Positions 8,277 through 17,176 of a stretch of 64,000 nt of DNA are shown piece by piece. Every line of letters begins with the position of its first letter. The first letter of the stretch is position 1. Source of the stretch: an uncultured Marinoscillum sp. (lineage in GTDB: Bacteria > Bacteroidota > Bacteroidia > Cytophagales > MED-G16); assembly GCA_902626505.1 (NCBI GenBank), contig CACOFQ010000004.1, forward strand, positions 1 to 64,000, in the 5' to 3' direction. The notes under the pieces are model-generated. The model ran no database searches, was not told the origin of the DNA, and saw only the letters and a list, made by a program, of their open reading frames with translations. Position numbers and translations under genes: made by a program.

Positions 8277-9219
8277 TTTCTGAAAATAGTCTTAGGTCAT
8301 CGATGCCATATTTGAGCATAGCTATTCTTTCAATACCCATTCCGAAAGCAAAGCCTGAATATTCTTTAGAGTCTATACCACAGTTTTCTAATACATTTGG
8401 ATCCACAAGGCCCGACCCTAAAATTTCTAGCCAACCATCTTTCCATGAAATATCCATCTCTGCGCTGGGCTCAGTAAAAGGAAAGTAGGAGGGTCTAAAC
8501 CTGACTTTAGTGTCAGATCCAAACATCTCTTTTGCAAAATAATACAGTGTATCTTTTAGGTCTTTAAAGCTTACATTCTTATCAACGTATAACCCTTCTA
8601 CCTGATGAAAGAAACAATGTGATTTTGCTGACACGGTCTCATTTCTGTAAACCCTTCCTGGAATAACGACTCTCATAGGAGGTTCCTGCTTTTCCATTAG
8701 TCTAATTTGGACATTTGAAGTATGAGTCCGTAGAACTGTATCTGGATCTTTTGATATAAAGAATGTGTCTTGCATCTCTCTTGCAGGATGGTTTTCTGGA
8801 AAATTTAATGCTGTAAAATTGTACCAATCTTCTTCTATCTCTGGCCCATCTTCAATACTAAAACCGATATCTCTAAAAATTTTAATTATATTATTTCTAA
8901 CTATTCTAAGAGGATGAAGAGACCCCACGCTGTCATCTTCAGCAGGAAGAGAAAAATCAATAGTATTGTTTTTTGTATTATTTTTTATAGAACCACTAGA
9001 AAGAGAAACTAACTTTTCTTTGGCAAGGGTTTTAAGATCATTTAAAGTTTTACCGAACTCTTTTTTATCTTCAACGGAAAGTTTTTTGAAGTCTTCAAAA
9101 AGATCATTAATAACACTTTTTTTGCTAATAAATTTTACTCTAAAATCCTCTACCGCCTCTGCGCTTGATCCAGAATACTGTTCAATATCTTTTTTTATTG
9201 ATTCAATTTTATCTTTCAT
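8236..9219 (-). CDS. pheS: Phenylalanyl-tRNA synthetase alpha subunit
   Basis: Charges tRNA-Phe together with PheT, which is not in this window. The protein is 327 residues from the ATG at 9219, close to the usual 330-340. An N-terminal coiled-coil tRNA-binding arm is followed by the class II catalytic core: motif 1 around HPLRIVRNNI, motif 2 (FRPSYFPFTEPSAEMDI), and motif 3 (GFAFGMGIERIAMLKYGI). An in-frame TTG three codons upstream falls inside the putative promoter box, so the ATG is preferred. The 3' end overlaps the LamG gene start. Confidence 0.97.
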   Translation of the reverse strand: MKDKIESIKKDIEQYSGSSAEAVEDFRVKFISKKSVINDLFEDFKKLSVEDKKEFGKTLNDLKTLAKEKLVSLSSGSIKNNTKNNTIDFSLPAEDDSVGSLHPLRIVRNNIIKIFRDIGFSIEDGPEIEEDWYNFTALNFPENHPAREMQDTFFISKDPDTVLRTHTSNVQIRLMEKQEPPMRVVIPGRVYRNETVSAKSHCFFHQVEGLYVDKNVSFKDLKDTLYYFAKEMFGSDTKVRFRPSYFPFTEPSAEMDISWKDGWLEILGSGLVDPNVLENCGIDSKEYSGFAFGMGIERIAMLKYGIDDLRLFSENDKRFLKQFRGVH

Positions 9220-9225
9220 CCTGAT

Positions 9226-9233
9226 CAAAGATA
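9226..9233 (-). promoter_or_regulatory. Putative -7 promoter box for pheS
   Basis: TATCTTTG on the minus strand fits TAnnTTTG. A TTG occurs about 20 bases further upstream, near the expected -33 position. The box ends 6 bases before the ATG at 9219, so the message is probably leaderless or nearly so. Confidence 0.55.
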
Positions 9234-9280
9234 TAAGACTATATTTTCTATTTCAAGGAAAATGAAAAAACAAAATAAAA

Positions 9281-10051
9281 CTATGCTTTAATAATAAAGA
9301 AGGGGTTAAGTAAATTTTCCTTGTTATATGACAACTCTCTTCCAGTCTCCAAATTTATTACATGAATATCTAGTGCATTTAAAATTGAATGCGCAGCGGC
9401 AGTATCCCATTCCATAGTTGGTCCATATCTTGGATAAATGTCAGCTTTGTTATCAGCAATGTAAAGAAATTTTAAAGAGCTACCACAAGAAATTAGGTCA
9501 GGGTCTTTAAGCTTATTTACGTATTCCGCAGTTTCATCACTCATGTGCGACCTAGAAACCACAATCCTTAAACCCTCATCATTTTCATTCACTGAGTTTC
9601 TCTTGTTTATATTATCTAAACTTTCTGCTGTCTTTTTAAAAACATTTTTTTCGTTGTCATTATAATAGAGTATGTTTTGTGTTGGACAATAAACAACGCC
9701 TAAATGTGGTTTGTTATTTTTAATTAAGGCAATGTTAACAGTAAACTCTCCATTTTTTTTAATGAATTCTTTTGTGCCGTCCAGTGGATCTACTAACCAA
9801 TATTCCTCCCAATTTTTTCTTTCATTGTACTCAATACTTTTACTTTCCTCGCTTATGATATTGATATCAGTTTGCTCAAGGAATGCCATTATTTTATTAT
9901 GAGATCTTTTATCTGCAATTGTTAAGGGAGAATTGTCAGACTTTTTTTCATAATTTATATCTTTTGTATTAGTATATACATCCATTATTTCATTTCCAGC
10001 TTCGAGGGCAGCAGAAATTGCTATTTCTAATTCTTTAGAATATTTAGACAC
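9281..10051 (-). CDS. cysQ: 3'(2'),5'-bisphosphate nucleotidase CysQ
   Basis: Hydrolyses adenosine 3',5'-bisphosphate (PAP) to AMP, clearing the by-product of PAPS use. The 256 residues belong to the inositol monophosphatase superfamily. The metal-binding motifs are present: EESKSIEY (Glu in the first motif), DPLDGTKEF, and the later WDTAAAHSIL. The start codon is GTG at 10051, sharing one base with the cysC stop (TAGTG), so the two are translationally coupled. Pairing with cysC fits PAPS turnover. Confidence 0.95.
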   Translation of the reverse strand: MSKYSKELEIAISAALEAGNEIMDVYTNTKDINYEKKSDNSPLTIADKRSHNKIMAFLEQTDINIISEESKSIEYNERKNWEEYWLVDPLDGTKEFIKKNGEFTVNIALIKNNKPHLGVVYCPTQNILYYNDNEKNVFKKTAESLDNINKRNSVNENDEGLRIVVSRSHMSDETAEYVNKLKDPDLISCGSSLKFLYIADNKADIYPRYGPTMEWDTAAAHSILNALDIHVINLETGRELSYNKENLLNPFFIIKA

Positions 10052-10647
10052 TATTTTATCTTATTCGTTATTGCTGTAAAAATTTTGTTTACAGATTCAT
10101 TAACACTCTCTTTTTCGGTGTCTACAATTAAGTTTGGATTATCTGGTACTTCATAGGGAGAGTCGATTCCTGTAAAATTTTTTATTTCTCCCGCTCGCGC
10201 TTTTTTGTATAGGCCTTTTACATCCCTCTCTTCACATTTTTCAACAGAACAGTTGACATGAACCAAAAAATAATTTTCTTCTTTAACTAAACTTTTTGCA
10301 AGCTCTCTCTCTTCCTCAAAAGGAGATATAAAGGCTGTAATAACAATAAGCCCTGCATCAAGCATTAGCCTTGATACCTCAGAGATTCTTCTTATGTTTT
10401 CTTTTCTGTCATTATCACTGAACCCAAGATCTTTGTTTAGGCCAATTCTAATATTATCACCATCAAGCAAATAAGATAAATACCCATTTTCAAATAATTT
10501 CTTCTCAAGCGTATTAGCAATAGTAGATTTACCTGATCCTGAGAGCCCAGAAAGCCATATGAGTAACGGCTTTTGGTTTATAAGTTCTTTTCTTCTCTCA
10601 GCATTAACATAATGATCATGTGGAAATAAGTTTTTTGATGTATCCAT
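10051..10647 (-). CDS. cysC: Adenylylsulfate (APS) kinase CysC
   Basis: Phosphorylates adenosine 5'-phosphosulfate to PAPS for sulfate reduction or sulfation. 198 residues from the ATG at 10647. The P-loop GLSGSGKSTIA, the DGDNIR motif, the FISPF segment and KGLYKKARAGEIKNFTGIDSPYE are all classic CysC. Upstream in-frame codons lack similarity, and family members begin just before HDHYVNAERR. It diverges from ccmB across 30 bases. cysD/cysN and a sulfate transporter are not in the window, so whether PAPS feeds assimilation or sulfotransferases is unknown. Confidence 0.96.
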   Translation of the reverse strand: MDTSKNLFPHDHYVNAERRKELINQKPLLIWLSGLSGSGKSTIANTLEKKLFENGYLSYLLDGDNIRIGLNKDLGFSDNDRKENIRRISEVSRLMLDAGLIVITAFISPFEEERELAKSLVKEENYFLVHVNCSVEKCEERDVKGLYKKARAGEIKNFTGIDSPYEVPDNPNLIVDTEKESVNESVNKIFTAITNKIK

Positions 10648-10662
10648 ATAAGATGTTCTTAT

Positions 10663-10670
10663 TAATTTTG
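10663..10670 (+). promoter_or_regulatory. Putative -7 promoter box for the ccm operon
   Basis: TAATTTTG fits TAnnTTTG and ends 7 bases before the ccmB ATG at 10678, again pointing to a start-codon-proximal transcription start. On the opposite strand a near-match (TTGTTTTG, 10678 to 10671) could serve cysC, so the two promoters would overlap. Confidence 0.5.
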
Positions 10671-10677
10671 CAAAACA

Positions 10678-11340
10678 ATGATAAGTAAAATATTTGCAAT
10701 TCTTTACAAGGATTTTAAAATAGAAATTAATCAAAGCCACCTTTTCTTTTCTGTTGGCTTATACGTTATTTCTTCTATATACATAATTTATATTTCATAT
10801 CAGCCCACAGGGATTTTAAGCTTGGAACATTGGGTATCAATTTTCTGGGTAATTATTTTATTTAGTTCTATATCAGCTGTATCAAAGAGTTTTTTTCAAG
10901 AGTCTGGAAATAGAAACTATTATTACTATTATGTTTTGAGCCCTGACGAATTAATTTTCTCAAAACTGATTTACAATTTTTTGTTTATTGTATTTGTCAC
11001 GTTTCTTACATTTATAATTTTCTCATTTCTTTTAGGGAATTTTATTTATTCATTTTCTTTTTTCCTTTCTCTTTTATTGGTTGGTGCTTTAAGTATCTCC
11101 AATTGCTTGACTTTAATATCGGCAATTGGTCATCAGGTAAAAAACAATTCAATTCTTATAAGCGTTCTAAGTTTTCCTGTTATCATACCTATCTTATTAC
11201 TATTGATTAGACTTAGTAAAATATCTTCCTCAGAATTTTCTTGGAATCTTATTCAAGATGATTTCTATCTTTTAATTTTGTTAAATATAATACTAGTGGC
11301 GATGACTAAAATATTATTTGGCTACTTATGGAGAAATTAA
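10678..11340 (+). CDS. ccmB: Cytochrome c maturation permease CcmB
   Basis: 220 residues with about six membrane helices. The N-terminus (FAILYKDFKIEINQ) and the following ISSIYIIYISY and WIILFSSISAVSKSF-type segments match CcmB of the CcmABCD heme-release complex. CcmB works with the ATPase CcmA to free holo-CcmE from CcmC; ccmA is not beside it, so it must be elsewhere. It is the first gene of a five-gene ccm run. Four bases separate its stop from the ccmC start. Confidence 0.92.
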   Translation: MISKIFAILYKDFKIEINQSHLFFSVGLYVISSIYIIYISYQPTGILSLEHWVSIFWVIILFSSISAVSKSFFQESGNRNYYYYYVLSPDELIFSKLIYNFLFIVFVTFLTFIIFSFLLGNFIYSFSFFLSLLLVGALSISNCLTLISAIGHQVKNNSILISVLSFPVIIPILLLLIRLSKISSSEFSWNLIQDDFYLLILLNIILVAMTKILFGYLWRN

Positions 11341-11343
11341 GCT

Positions 11344-11991
11344 ATGAGGTATATTAAAATTCTTTGTGTTCTGCTTCTTACTTTTACAGCAACAGCTGGA
11401 ATTCTTTTTGAAGTTCCAAGGCTCCCCATCCTAAACGAAACAATTAGAGTTTTATACTTTCATGTTCCTATGTGGTTCACTATGATTTTTCTTCTTTTAT
11501 TATCATCAGTTAACGCTTATAGGTTTATATCTACAAAAAATATAAAATATGATTTAATATCATACAATTATGCGCACGTAGGAGTGTATTTCGGGGTCCT
11601 AGGTATATTAACAGGAATGGTTTGGGCTAATTATACCTGGGGTACTTTCTGGACAAATGACCCCAAGCTTAATGGATCTGCAATAGGACTATTGATTTAT
11701 TTTGGGTATTTTATTTTAAGAAATTCTATAGAAGATGAATCTAAAAAGGCAAAGGTATCGTCAGTATATAGTGTTTTTGCTTTTTCAATGTTAATTCCTT
11801 TAATTTTTATTCTACCCAGACTTACTGATTCGCTTCATCCTGGGAATGGTGGAAATCCAGGTTTTAATGTTTATGATTTAAATTCACAACTTAGAATTGT
11901 TTTTTATCCTGCCGTTATTGGCTTTATATGTTTAGGGTTATGGATAGCTGATGTAAAACATAAGTTGTTAAAAATTACTAATAAGAGATGA
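11344..11991 (+). CDS. ccmC: Heme handling protein CcmC
   Basis: 215 residues and six predicted helices. CcmC loads heme onto CcmE through its tryptophan-rich WWD segment, here WGTFWTNDPKLNG near residues 98-110, flanked by conserved histidines (FHVPMWF; SLHPGNGG). Its stop overlaps the start of the short ccmD by ATGA. Within system I cytochrome c biogenesis it acts at the outer face of the inner membrane. Confidence 0.95.
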   Translation: MRYIKILCVLLLTFTATAGILFEVPRLPILNETIRVLYFHVPMWFTMIFLLLLSSVNAYRFISTKNIKYDLISYNYAHVGVYFGVLGILTGMVWANYTWGTFWTNDPKLNGSAIGLLIYFGYFILRNSIEDESKKAKVSSVYSVFAFSMLIPLIFILPRLTDSLHPGNGGNPGFNVYDLNSQLRIVFYPAVIGFICLGLWIADVKHKLLKITNKR

Positions 11992-12164
11992 GTTATATGA
12001 TTTTATTATTTAATATGTTATTGCAAAATGTTGAAATGGCTGATGTATTAAGAAGTGAAGGAAAAATTTATGTTGTCGTTGTAATATTTTTATTAATATT
12101 AGCTGCCCTATTTATATATTTATATAGAATCGAAAAGAAAATTGATAGATTAAAAAACAAATGA
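11988..12164 (+). CDS. ccmD: CcmD-like small membrane protein
   Basis: A 58-residue reading frame that starts with ATGA overlapping the ccmC stop and ends overlapping the ccmE start. It has an amphipathic N-terminus, one membrane helix (about residues 28-46, VVVVIFLLILAALFIYLY) and a basic tail (RIEKKIDRLKNK). Size, topology and position between ccmC and ccmE match CcmD, which helps release holo-CcmE from CcmC. Sequence is poorly conserved in this family, so the call leans on position and topology. Confidence 0.85.
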   Translation: MSYMILLFNMLLQNVEMADVLRSEGKIYVVVVIFLLILAALFIYLYRIEKKIDRLKNK

Positions 12165-12568
12165 TGAAGAATTCAAGCGCTATAGCAATAGTATTTATTA
12201 GCATCGTAATAATAATTATAGTTTCAACATTTGGAGATGCTAGTACTTATGTTACCTTTTCTAAAGCTAAAGATGTATACGAATCTGGCAGCATGTCCAA
12301 GTTCCACGTAGTAGGAACACTAAATAAAAACGGAAACAATAAAATTGAAGGAATTAAAAACAGTCCAGATCAGTTAAGTTTTACATTTGAAATGATCGAT
12401 GAAGACGGGTATAAAGAAAGTGTTTTTTTTGGAGAACCGATGCCGCCGGATTTTTTACTTTCAGAACAGGTTGTTGTTATAGGGGGTTATGAAAATAATA
12501 CTTTTATCGCAGATGATATTTTATTAAAATGTCCTTCAAAATATACTGAAGAGAATATAAAAATATAA
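12161..12568 (+). CDS. ccmE: Periplasmic heme chaperone CcmE, CxxxY type
   Basis: 135 residues: an N-terminal signal anchor (residues 7-23) then a small OB-fold beta barrel (FHVVGTLNKNG, LSFTFEMIDEDG, VFFGEPMPPDF, VVVIGGYENNTFIADDILLKCPSKY). CcmE carries heme from CcmC to CcmF. The usual heme-binding HxxxY motif is replaced by Cys124-Pro-Ser-Lys-Tyr128. CxxxY versions are known from Desulfovibrio and archaea, so this is a recognised variant and probably not a loss. ATG at 12161 or 12164 are both possible; the former overlaps ccmD by ATGA. Confidence 0.92.
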   Translation: MMKNSSAIAIVFISIVIIIIVSTFGDASTYVTFSKAKDVYESGSMSKFHVVGTLNKNGNNKIEGIKNSPDQLSFTFEMIDEDGYKESVFFGEPMPPDFLLSEQVVVIGGYENNTFIADDILLKCPSKYTEENIKI

Positions 12569-12572
12569 TTTT

Positions 12573-15053
12573 ATGTTTACTGTTGGCAACATAGGTCACC
12601 TGTTGGTAATCTCCTCATTTGTTTTCTCCTTATCTTTTTTGATTGGGTACTTAATTTCAGAAAAGGAACAGTATAAAGATGACTGGATAAGGTTTAGCAA
12701 ATTCAGTTATTTATTACATTCTTTATCCATTTTTGGGGTTATAATATGTTTATATATCATATTAATTACAGATAATTTCCTTTATTATTATGCATTCCAA
12801 CACACTTCTATTTTATTGCCAATTTATTATAAAATATCTTCTTTATGGGAGGGCCAAGAGGGTTCTTTTTTGTTGTGGATGTTTTGGAATGTTATAATTG
12901 GATTATACTTTTCTTTTAAACCAATCTCTAAGTGGAGTGTATCTATTATGGTTGTAATTGGCTTTACTCAGCTTCTATTATCTTCAATGATATTGGGGGT
13001 TGTTTTTTATGATGTCAAAATAGGAAGCTCTCCTTTTATTTTATTAAAAGATGCTATTTCTGCTCCAATTTTTCAAATTGATCCTAATTATATTCCAGAA
13101 GACGGCACTGGTCTTAACCCCTTGTTACAAAATTATTGGATGGTTATTCATCCTCCCACATTATTTTTAGGATTTGCAGTATCTATTATTCCTTTTTCAT
13201 ACGCTATATCATCGTTAAGGCTAAAGGATTACAAATCATGGATTATTCCTGCAAAAAAGTGGTTAGTCTTATCTATTATTATTCTTGGTATAGGAATAAT
13301 GATGGGAGCTTATTGGGCTTATGAAACTTTAAATTTTGGAGGTTACTGGAATTGGGATCCGGTTGAAAATGCTGTATACGTACCCTGGTTATTTTTAGTA
13401 GCAAGTTTACATTCTATTATCCTAACTCAAAAAAACCGACAGTACTATAAGATGTCATTAATATTATGTGTTTTAAGTTTTGTGCTAATCTTGTATTCTA
13501 CTTTTTTGACTAGGAGTGGTATATTAGGTGATAGTTCAGTTCATTCATTTACGGACTTAGGGTTAAGTGGTCAGCTTCTTATTTATCTTTTTACATTTAT
13601 TATTATTAGTTGTTATCTATTTTTTATTAGGTGGGAGAATATTCCTTATTCGGAGAAAGAAGCCAAGGTATATAATGCAGATTTTTGGTTATACATCGGG
13701 GTTTTCACTTTAATTCTTATGTCATTTCAGGTGATATTCCCAACTTCAATACCGGTTTACAATGCTATAGTTGAGTTTTTTGGTGGATTTTCAAATTTAG
13801 CACCTCCAATTGAAAAAGAAATATTTTATTCAAGTGCACAAATTTGGTTTGCTTCTTCTCTAGCTGTCCTTTCGTCTATAGCTCAGGTACTTTGGTGGCG
13901 TGGAAATGAGACAAATGAAAAGTTTGCATTGTTTTCTAAGTCTTTAATTATTACTATGATATTATCTGCAGCAATTATTTTGTTGTATCCAATTAATAAA
14001 CCGTCTTATATGGTATTGATTACTGCATCAGTATTTTCAATATTTTCTAATGGTGGGGTGTTATATTATTTTTATAATAAAAGAGATCTTATTTCCTCGG
14101 GTTCCATTTCTCATGTTGGCTTAGCAATAATGCTAATTGGTATATTATTCTCTTCAGGATATTCTTCCATACAGTCAAAAAATTATACAGGTTTAGTCTG
14201 GAATAGTGACTTCCCAGATGAAGTAAATAATGATAATATGTTATTATTTCTGAATGAGGAGAGAAAAATTGGAAGGTATGAAGCAAAGTATTTAGGAACG
14301 AGAAAAAAAGTAAAGAATTATGGTGCATATATTAATTCTAATTATTTAGAATTTATTCCAATTATAAATAAGTATATTATTAAAAAAGATATTGAATTTG
14401 ATGGCAACATTTTCTATGAAAATGATACTATAGAAATTGATAATAATGATATTACATATTTTGAAATATCTTTTGATGATGGTTCAAGTCCTATAACTTT
14501 ATTCCCTAAAGTTCAAACGGACTCCAATTCGGATATGATTGTTTTTTCGCCTGATGTTAATAATGATTTTTTAGAAGACTTCTATGTCCATGTAAGAACA
14601 TATCCTGATCCGGACCAAGAAGTTATATGGTCTAATAAAGATTCAGTTAATGTAAAAATTGATGAAATATTTTATTTAAATGATTTTGTTTCATCTATAC
14701 AAAGTATCAACACAAAATCTAATGGTATTAATTCTAATCAATTTTTGGTAGAAGCAAATATAAGAATACAGGCTGAAGGTCAAGAGTATGTAGCTAGGCC
14801 AGCATATATTATTGATGACAATCAGGTAGGCTTCATTCCAGACATAATAGATGATTTAGGCATTAAGGTTTATTTGTCAGAAATACTACCTAAAGAAGAT
14901 AAATTCAAAATATCATTTGAAACAACTCAAAAGAACTGGGTTATTATTGAGGCCTCAAAAAAACCACTAATTAATTTAATGTGGATAGGCTTCTTTATTA
15001 TGATTTTTGGACTATCATTATCCTTCAATAAAATAAAATTAACAAATGTATAG
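12573..15053 (+). CDS. ccmF: Cytochrome c heme lyase CcmF
   Basis: 826 residues with many membrane helices. CcmF joins heme from CcmE to apocytochrome c. The WWD heme-handling segment GGYWNWDPVENA is intact, with conserved histidines before and after it (WMVIHPPTLFLG; VASLHSI). It is longer than the roughly 650-residue proteobacterial protein because of a large C-terminal periplasmic domain (about residues 560-800) before the last helix, common in Bacteroidota. No ccmH or ccmG is found in the window. Its last 8 bases overlap purN. Confidence 0.95.
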   Translation: MFTVGNIGHLLVISSFVFSLSFLIGYLISEKEQYKDDWIRFSKFSYLLHSLSIFGVIICLYIILITDNFLYYYAFQHTSILLPIYYKISSLWEGQEGSFLLWMFWNVIIGLYFSFKPISKWSVSIMVVIGFTQLLLSSMILGVVFYDVKIGSSPFILLKDAISAPIFQIDPNYIPEDGTGLNPLLQNYWMVIHPPTLFLGFAVSIIPFSYAISSLRLKDYKSWIIPAKKWLVLSIIILGIGIMMGAYWAYETLNFGGYWNWDPVENAVYVPWLFLVASLHSIILTQKNRQYYKMSLILCVLSFVLILYSTFLTRSGILGDSSVHSFTDLGLSGQLLIYLFTFIIISCYLFFIRWENIPYSEKEAKVYNADFWLYIGVFTLILMSFQVIFPTSIPVYNAIVEFFGGFSNLAPPIEKEIFYSSAQIWFASSLAVLSSIAQVLWWRGNETNEKFALFSKSLIITMILSAAIILLYPINKPSYMVLITASVFSIFSNGGVLYYFYNKRDLISSGSISHVGLAIMLIGILFSSGYSSIQSKNYTGLVWNSDFPDEVNNDNMLLFLNEERKIGRYEAKYLGTRKKVKNYGAYINSNYLEFIPIINKYIIKKDIEFDGNIFYENDTIEIDNNDITYFEISFDDGSSPITLFPKVQTDSNSDMIVFSPDVNNDFLEDFYVHVRTYPDPDQEVIWSNKDSVNVKIDEIFYLNDFVSSIQSINTKSNGINSNQFLVEANIRIQAEGQEYVARPAYIIDDNQVGFIPDIIDDLGIKVYLSEILPKEDKFKISFETTQKNWVIIEASKKPLINLMWIGFFIMIFGLSLSFNKIKLTNV

Positions 15054-15612
15054 ATTAGCTTTATTTGCTTCTGGAAGTGGAACAAATATCCAAAATATTT
15101 GTGAGTACTTTGAAAATCATTCTCTTATACAGCCGGTAGTTGTATTCTCAGATAGAAAAGAAGCTTATGCTTTGACTAGAGCAAAAAACCTTGGTGTTAA
15201 AAGCGTATATTTTAATTATCATTCAACCACACCTGACATTATGATAAAAATGTTAAAAGAAAATAAAATAACACATATCGTATTAGCTGGATTTTTACGA
15301 TTGGTTCAAAACGAAATAGTTAAATTATTTAATGATAAAATAATAAACATACATCCTTCGCTATTACCTAAGTTTGGGGGTAAAGGATTTTATGGAGAAA
15401 TGGTACACAGAAGTGTAATTGAATCGAATGAAACGGAATCTGGAATCACGATACATTTAGTTAATGAAAAATATGATGAAGGAAGAATATTATTTCAAAA
15501 ATCGATTTCTGTGATGGACGATGATGTAGGATCATTAAGTTCTAAAATCCATGATTTAGAATATAAATATTACCCTCAAATTATTGAAAAATATTTATTA
15601 AATCAATTATAA
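15046..15612 (+). CDS. purN: Phosphoribosylglycinamide formyltransferase (GAR transformylase)
   Basis: Transfers the formyl group of 10-formyltetrahydrofolate to GAR, step three of purine synthesis. 188 residues. Visible motifs are FASGSGTNIQNI (GAR phosphate loop), NIHPSLLPKFGG (catalytic Asn and His), and ESGITIHLVNEKYDEG (catalytic Asp). The ATG overlaps the ccmF stop by 8 bases, so it is read from the ccm transcript, while purH downstream may have its own promoter. Confidence 0.96.
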   Translation: MYRLALFASGSGTNIQNICEYFENHSLIQPVVVFSDRKEAYALTRAKNLGVKSVYFNYHSTTPDIMIKMLKENKITHIVLAGFLRLVQNEIVKLFNDKIINIHPSLLPKFGGKGFYGEMVHRSVIESNETESGITIHLVNEKYDEGRILFQKSISVMDDDVGSLSSKIHDLEYKYYPQIIEKYLLNQL

Positions 15613-15615
15613 TAT

Positions 15616-15623
15616 TACTTTTG
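15616..15623 (+). promoter_or_regulatory. Putative -7 promoter box for purH
   Basis: TACTTTTG fits TAnnTTTG in the 14-base gap after purN and ends 3 bases before the purH ATG at 15627. If used, the transcript is leaderless. The identical octamer precedes mreB. Confidence 0.45.
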
Positions 15624-15626
15624 TGG

Positions 15627-17117
15627 ATGGAAAAAATCAAATCTGTACTTATCTCAGTTTTCAACAAAGATGGTATAGATGAATTATGTAAAAGCCTACA
15701 CCAAAATAATATTCAAATTATTTCTACAGGTGGTACAAAGTCACATATTGAAAAATTAAATATTCCCGTGACCTCTGTTGAGTCTCTAACAGACTACCCT
15801 TCTATTCTTGGTGGAAGAGTAAAAACACTGCATCCTAAAGTTTTTGGTGCCATCTTATCAAGAAAAGAAAATAAGTCAGACCTTGATGACATAAATAAAT
15901 ATAATATTTCAAAAGTAGATATGGTAATTGTTGATCTTTATCCATTCCAAAAAACGGTAGAGCAAACTAAAAACAAAAATGAAATAATTGAAAAAATTGA
16001 TATTGGAGGTGTATCATTAATTAGAGCTGCTGCAAAAAACTTTTCTGATGTAGTTATAGTTTCTTCAAAATCACAGTATGATGAAACTTTCACTTATTTA
16101 CATGAAAATAATTTTTCATCTGACCTTAATTTTAGAAAGAGATTAGCATTTGAGGCTTTCTCACAAGTGAGAAAATATGATTCGGAAATAGAAGAGTATT
16201 TTGGTTTAAGTACTGGTATATATAAAAAATTAAGATATGGTGAGAATCCTCATCAAGAAGGAATATTTAAAGGAGATATTAATGATATTTTTGATCAATT
16301 AAATGGGAAAGAGCTTTCTTATAATAATTTGCTTGATGTTGACTCAGCAGTTAGGTTAATATCTGAATTTTCAGAACCTACATTTGCTATATTAAAACAT
16401 AATAACGCATGTGGTATTGCTTCTTATTCAAATGCTTCTTCTTCATATTCTAAAGCTTTTGATGCTGACCCTTTATCTGCATTTGGAGGAGTATTAATTT
16501 ATAATAGTACAATCGATCAATCTGCTGCTGAAAAAATTAATAATTTATTTTTTGAAATAATTATTTCTCCAAAATATTCTAAGGAATCTTTAGAAATATT
16601 AAAGTCTAAGAAAAACAGAATCATACTTATACAAAAGAAAAATATATCTAGAAAATTTATTTCTAGAGATGTTTTAAATGGATCTTTAAAACAAGATTTT
16701 GATGATTTAACAAATGATTATAAGTCATGGACATTAGTAACCAAAAAAGATTTAAACAATTCACAAATTCAGGATTTAGATTTTGCTAATAAAGTTGTTA
16801 AACATTCAAAATCAAATGCAATTGTATTAGTAAAAAACAAACAAATGCTATCAAGTGGCGTTGGACAGACCTCCAGAGTTGACGCATTGAAGTTTGCTAT
16901 TGAAAAAGCAAAAACATTTAATTTTGATTTGAAAGGTTCTATGATGGCTTCTGATGCATTTTTCCCATTTCCAGATTGTATTGAAATTGCCTCTGAAGCT
17001 GGTATTGAAGGTGTAGTACAACCGGGAGGATCAATAAAAGATGATTTGTCTATTAATGCTTGTGATAAATTAAAAATATCAATGTATTTAACTGGAAAAA
17101 GACATTTTTATCATTAG
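15627..17117 (+). CDS. purH: Bifunctional AICAR transformylase/IMP cyclohydrolase
   Basis: Carries out the last two steps of IMP synthesis. 496 residues from the ATG at 15627; an in-frame TTG two codons earlier is less likely. The N-terminal MGS-like cyclohydrolase domain (SVFNKDGIDEL, STGGT, ESLTDYPSILGGRVKTLHPKVFG) is followed by the transformylase domain (LRYGENPHQ, LKHNNACGIA, DAFFPFPD, VQPGGSIKDD). Together with purN, purM and guaB it places much purine synthesis in this window, though in separate transcription units. Confidence 0.98.
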   Translation: MEKIKSVLISVFNKDGIDELCKSLHQNNIQIISTGGTKSHIEKLNIPVTSVESLTDYPSILGGRVKTLHPKVFGAILSRKENKSDLDDINKYNISKVDMVIVDLYPFQKTVEQTKNKNEIIEKIDIGGVSLIRAAAKNFSDVVIVSSKSQYDETFTYLHENNFSSDLNFRKRLAFEAFSQVRKYDSEIEEYFGLSTGIYKKLRYGENPHQEGIFKGDINDIFDQLNGKELSYNNLLDVDSAVRLISEFSEPTFAILKHNNACGIASYSNASSSYSKAFDADPLSAFGGVLIYNSTIDQSAAEKINNLFFEIIISPKYSKESLEILKSKKNRIILIQKKNISRKFISRDVLNGSLKQDFDDLTNDYKSWTLVTKKDLNNSQIQDLDFANKVVKHSKSNAIVLVKNKQMLSSGVGQTSRVDALKFAIEKAKTFNFDLKGSMMASDAFFPFPDCIEIASEAGIEGVVQPGGSIKDDLSINACDKLKISMYLTGKRHFYH

Positions 17118-17140
17118 TTACTCGATAACATATATTTTCT

Positions 17141-17148
17141 TACTTTTG
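17141..17148 (+). promoter_or_regulatory. Putative -7 promoter box for the mre operon
   Basis: TACTTTTG lies 28 bases before the mreB ATG in the 59-base gap after purH. It matches TAnnTTTG and is the same octamer as before purH. No clear -33 TTG is visible. Confidence 0.5.
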
Positions 17149-17176
17149 TATCTATAAACCAAGATAAATTAATTGC

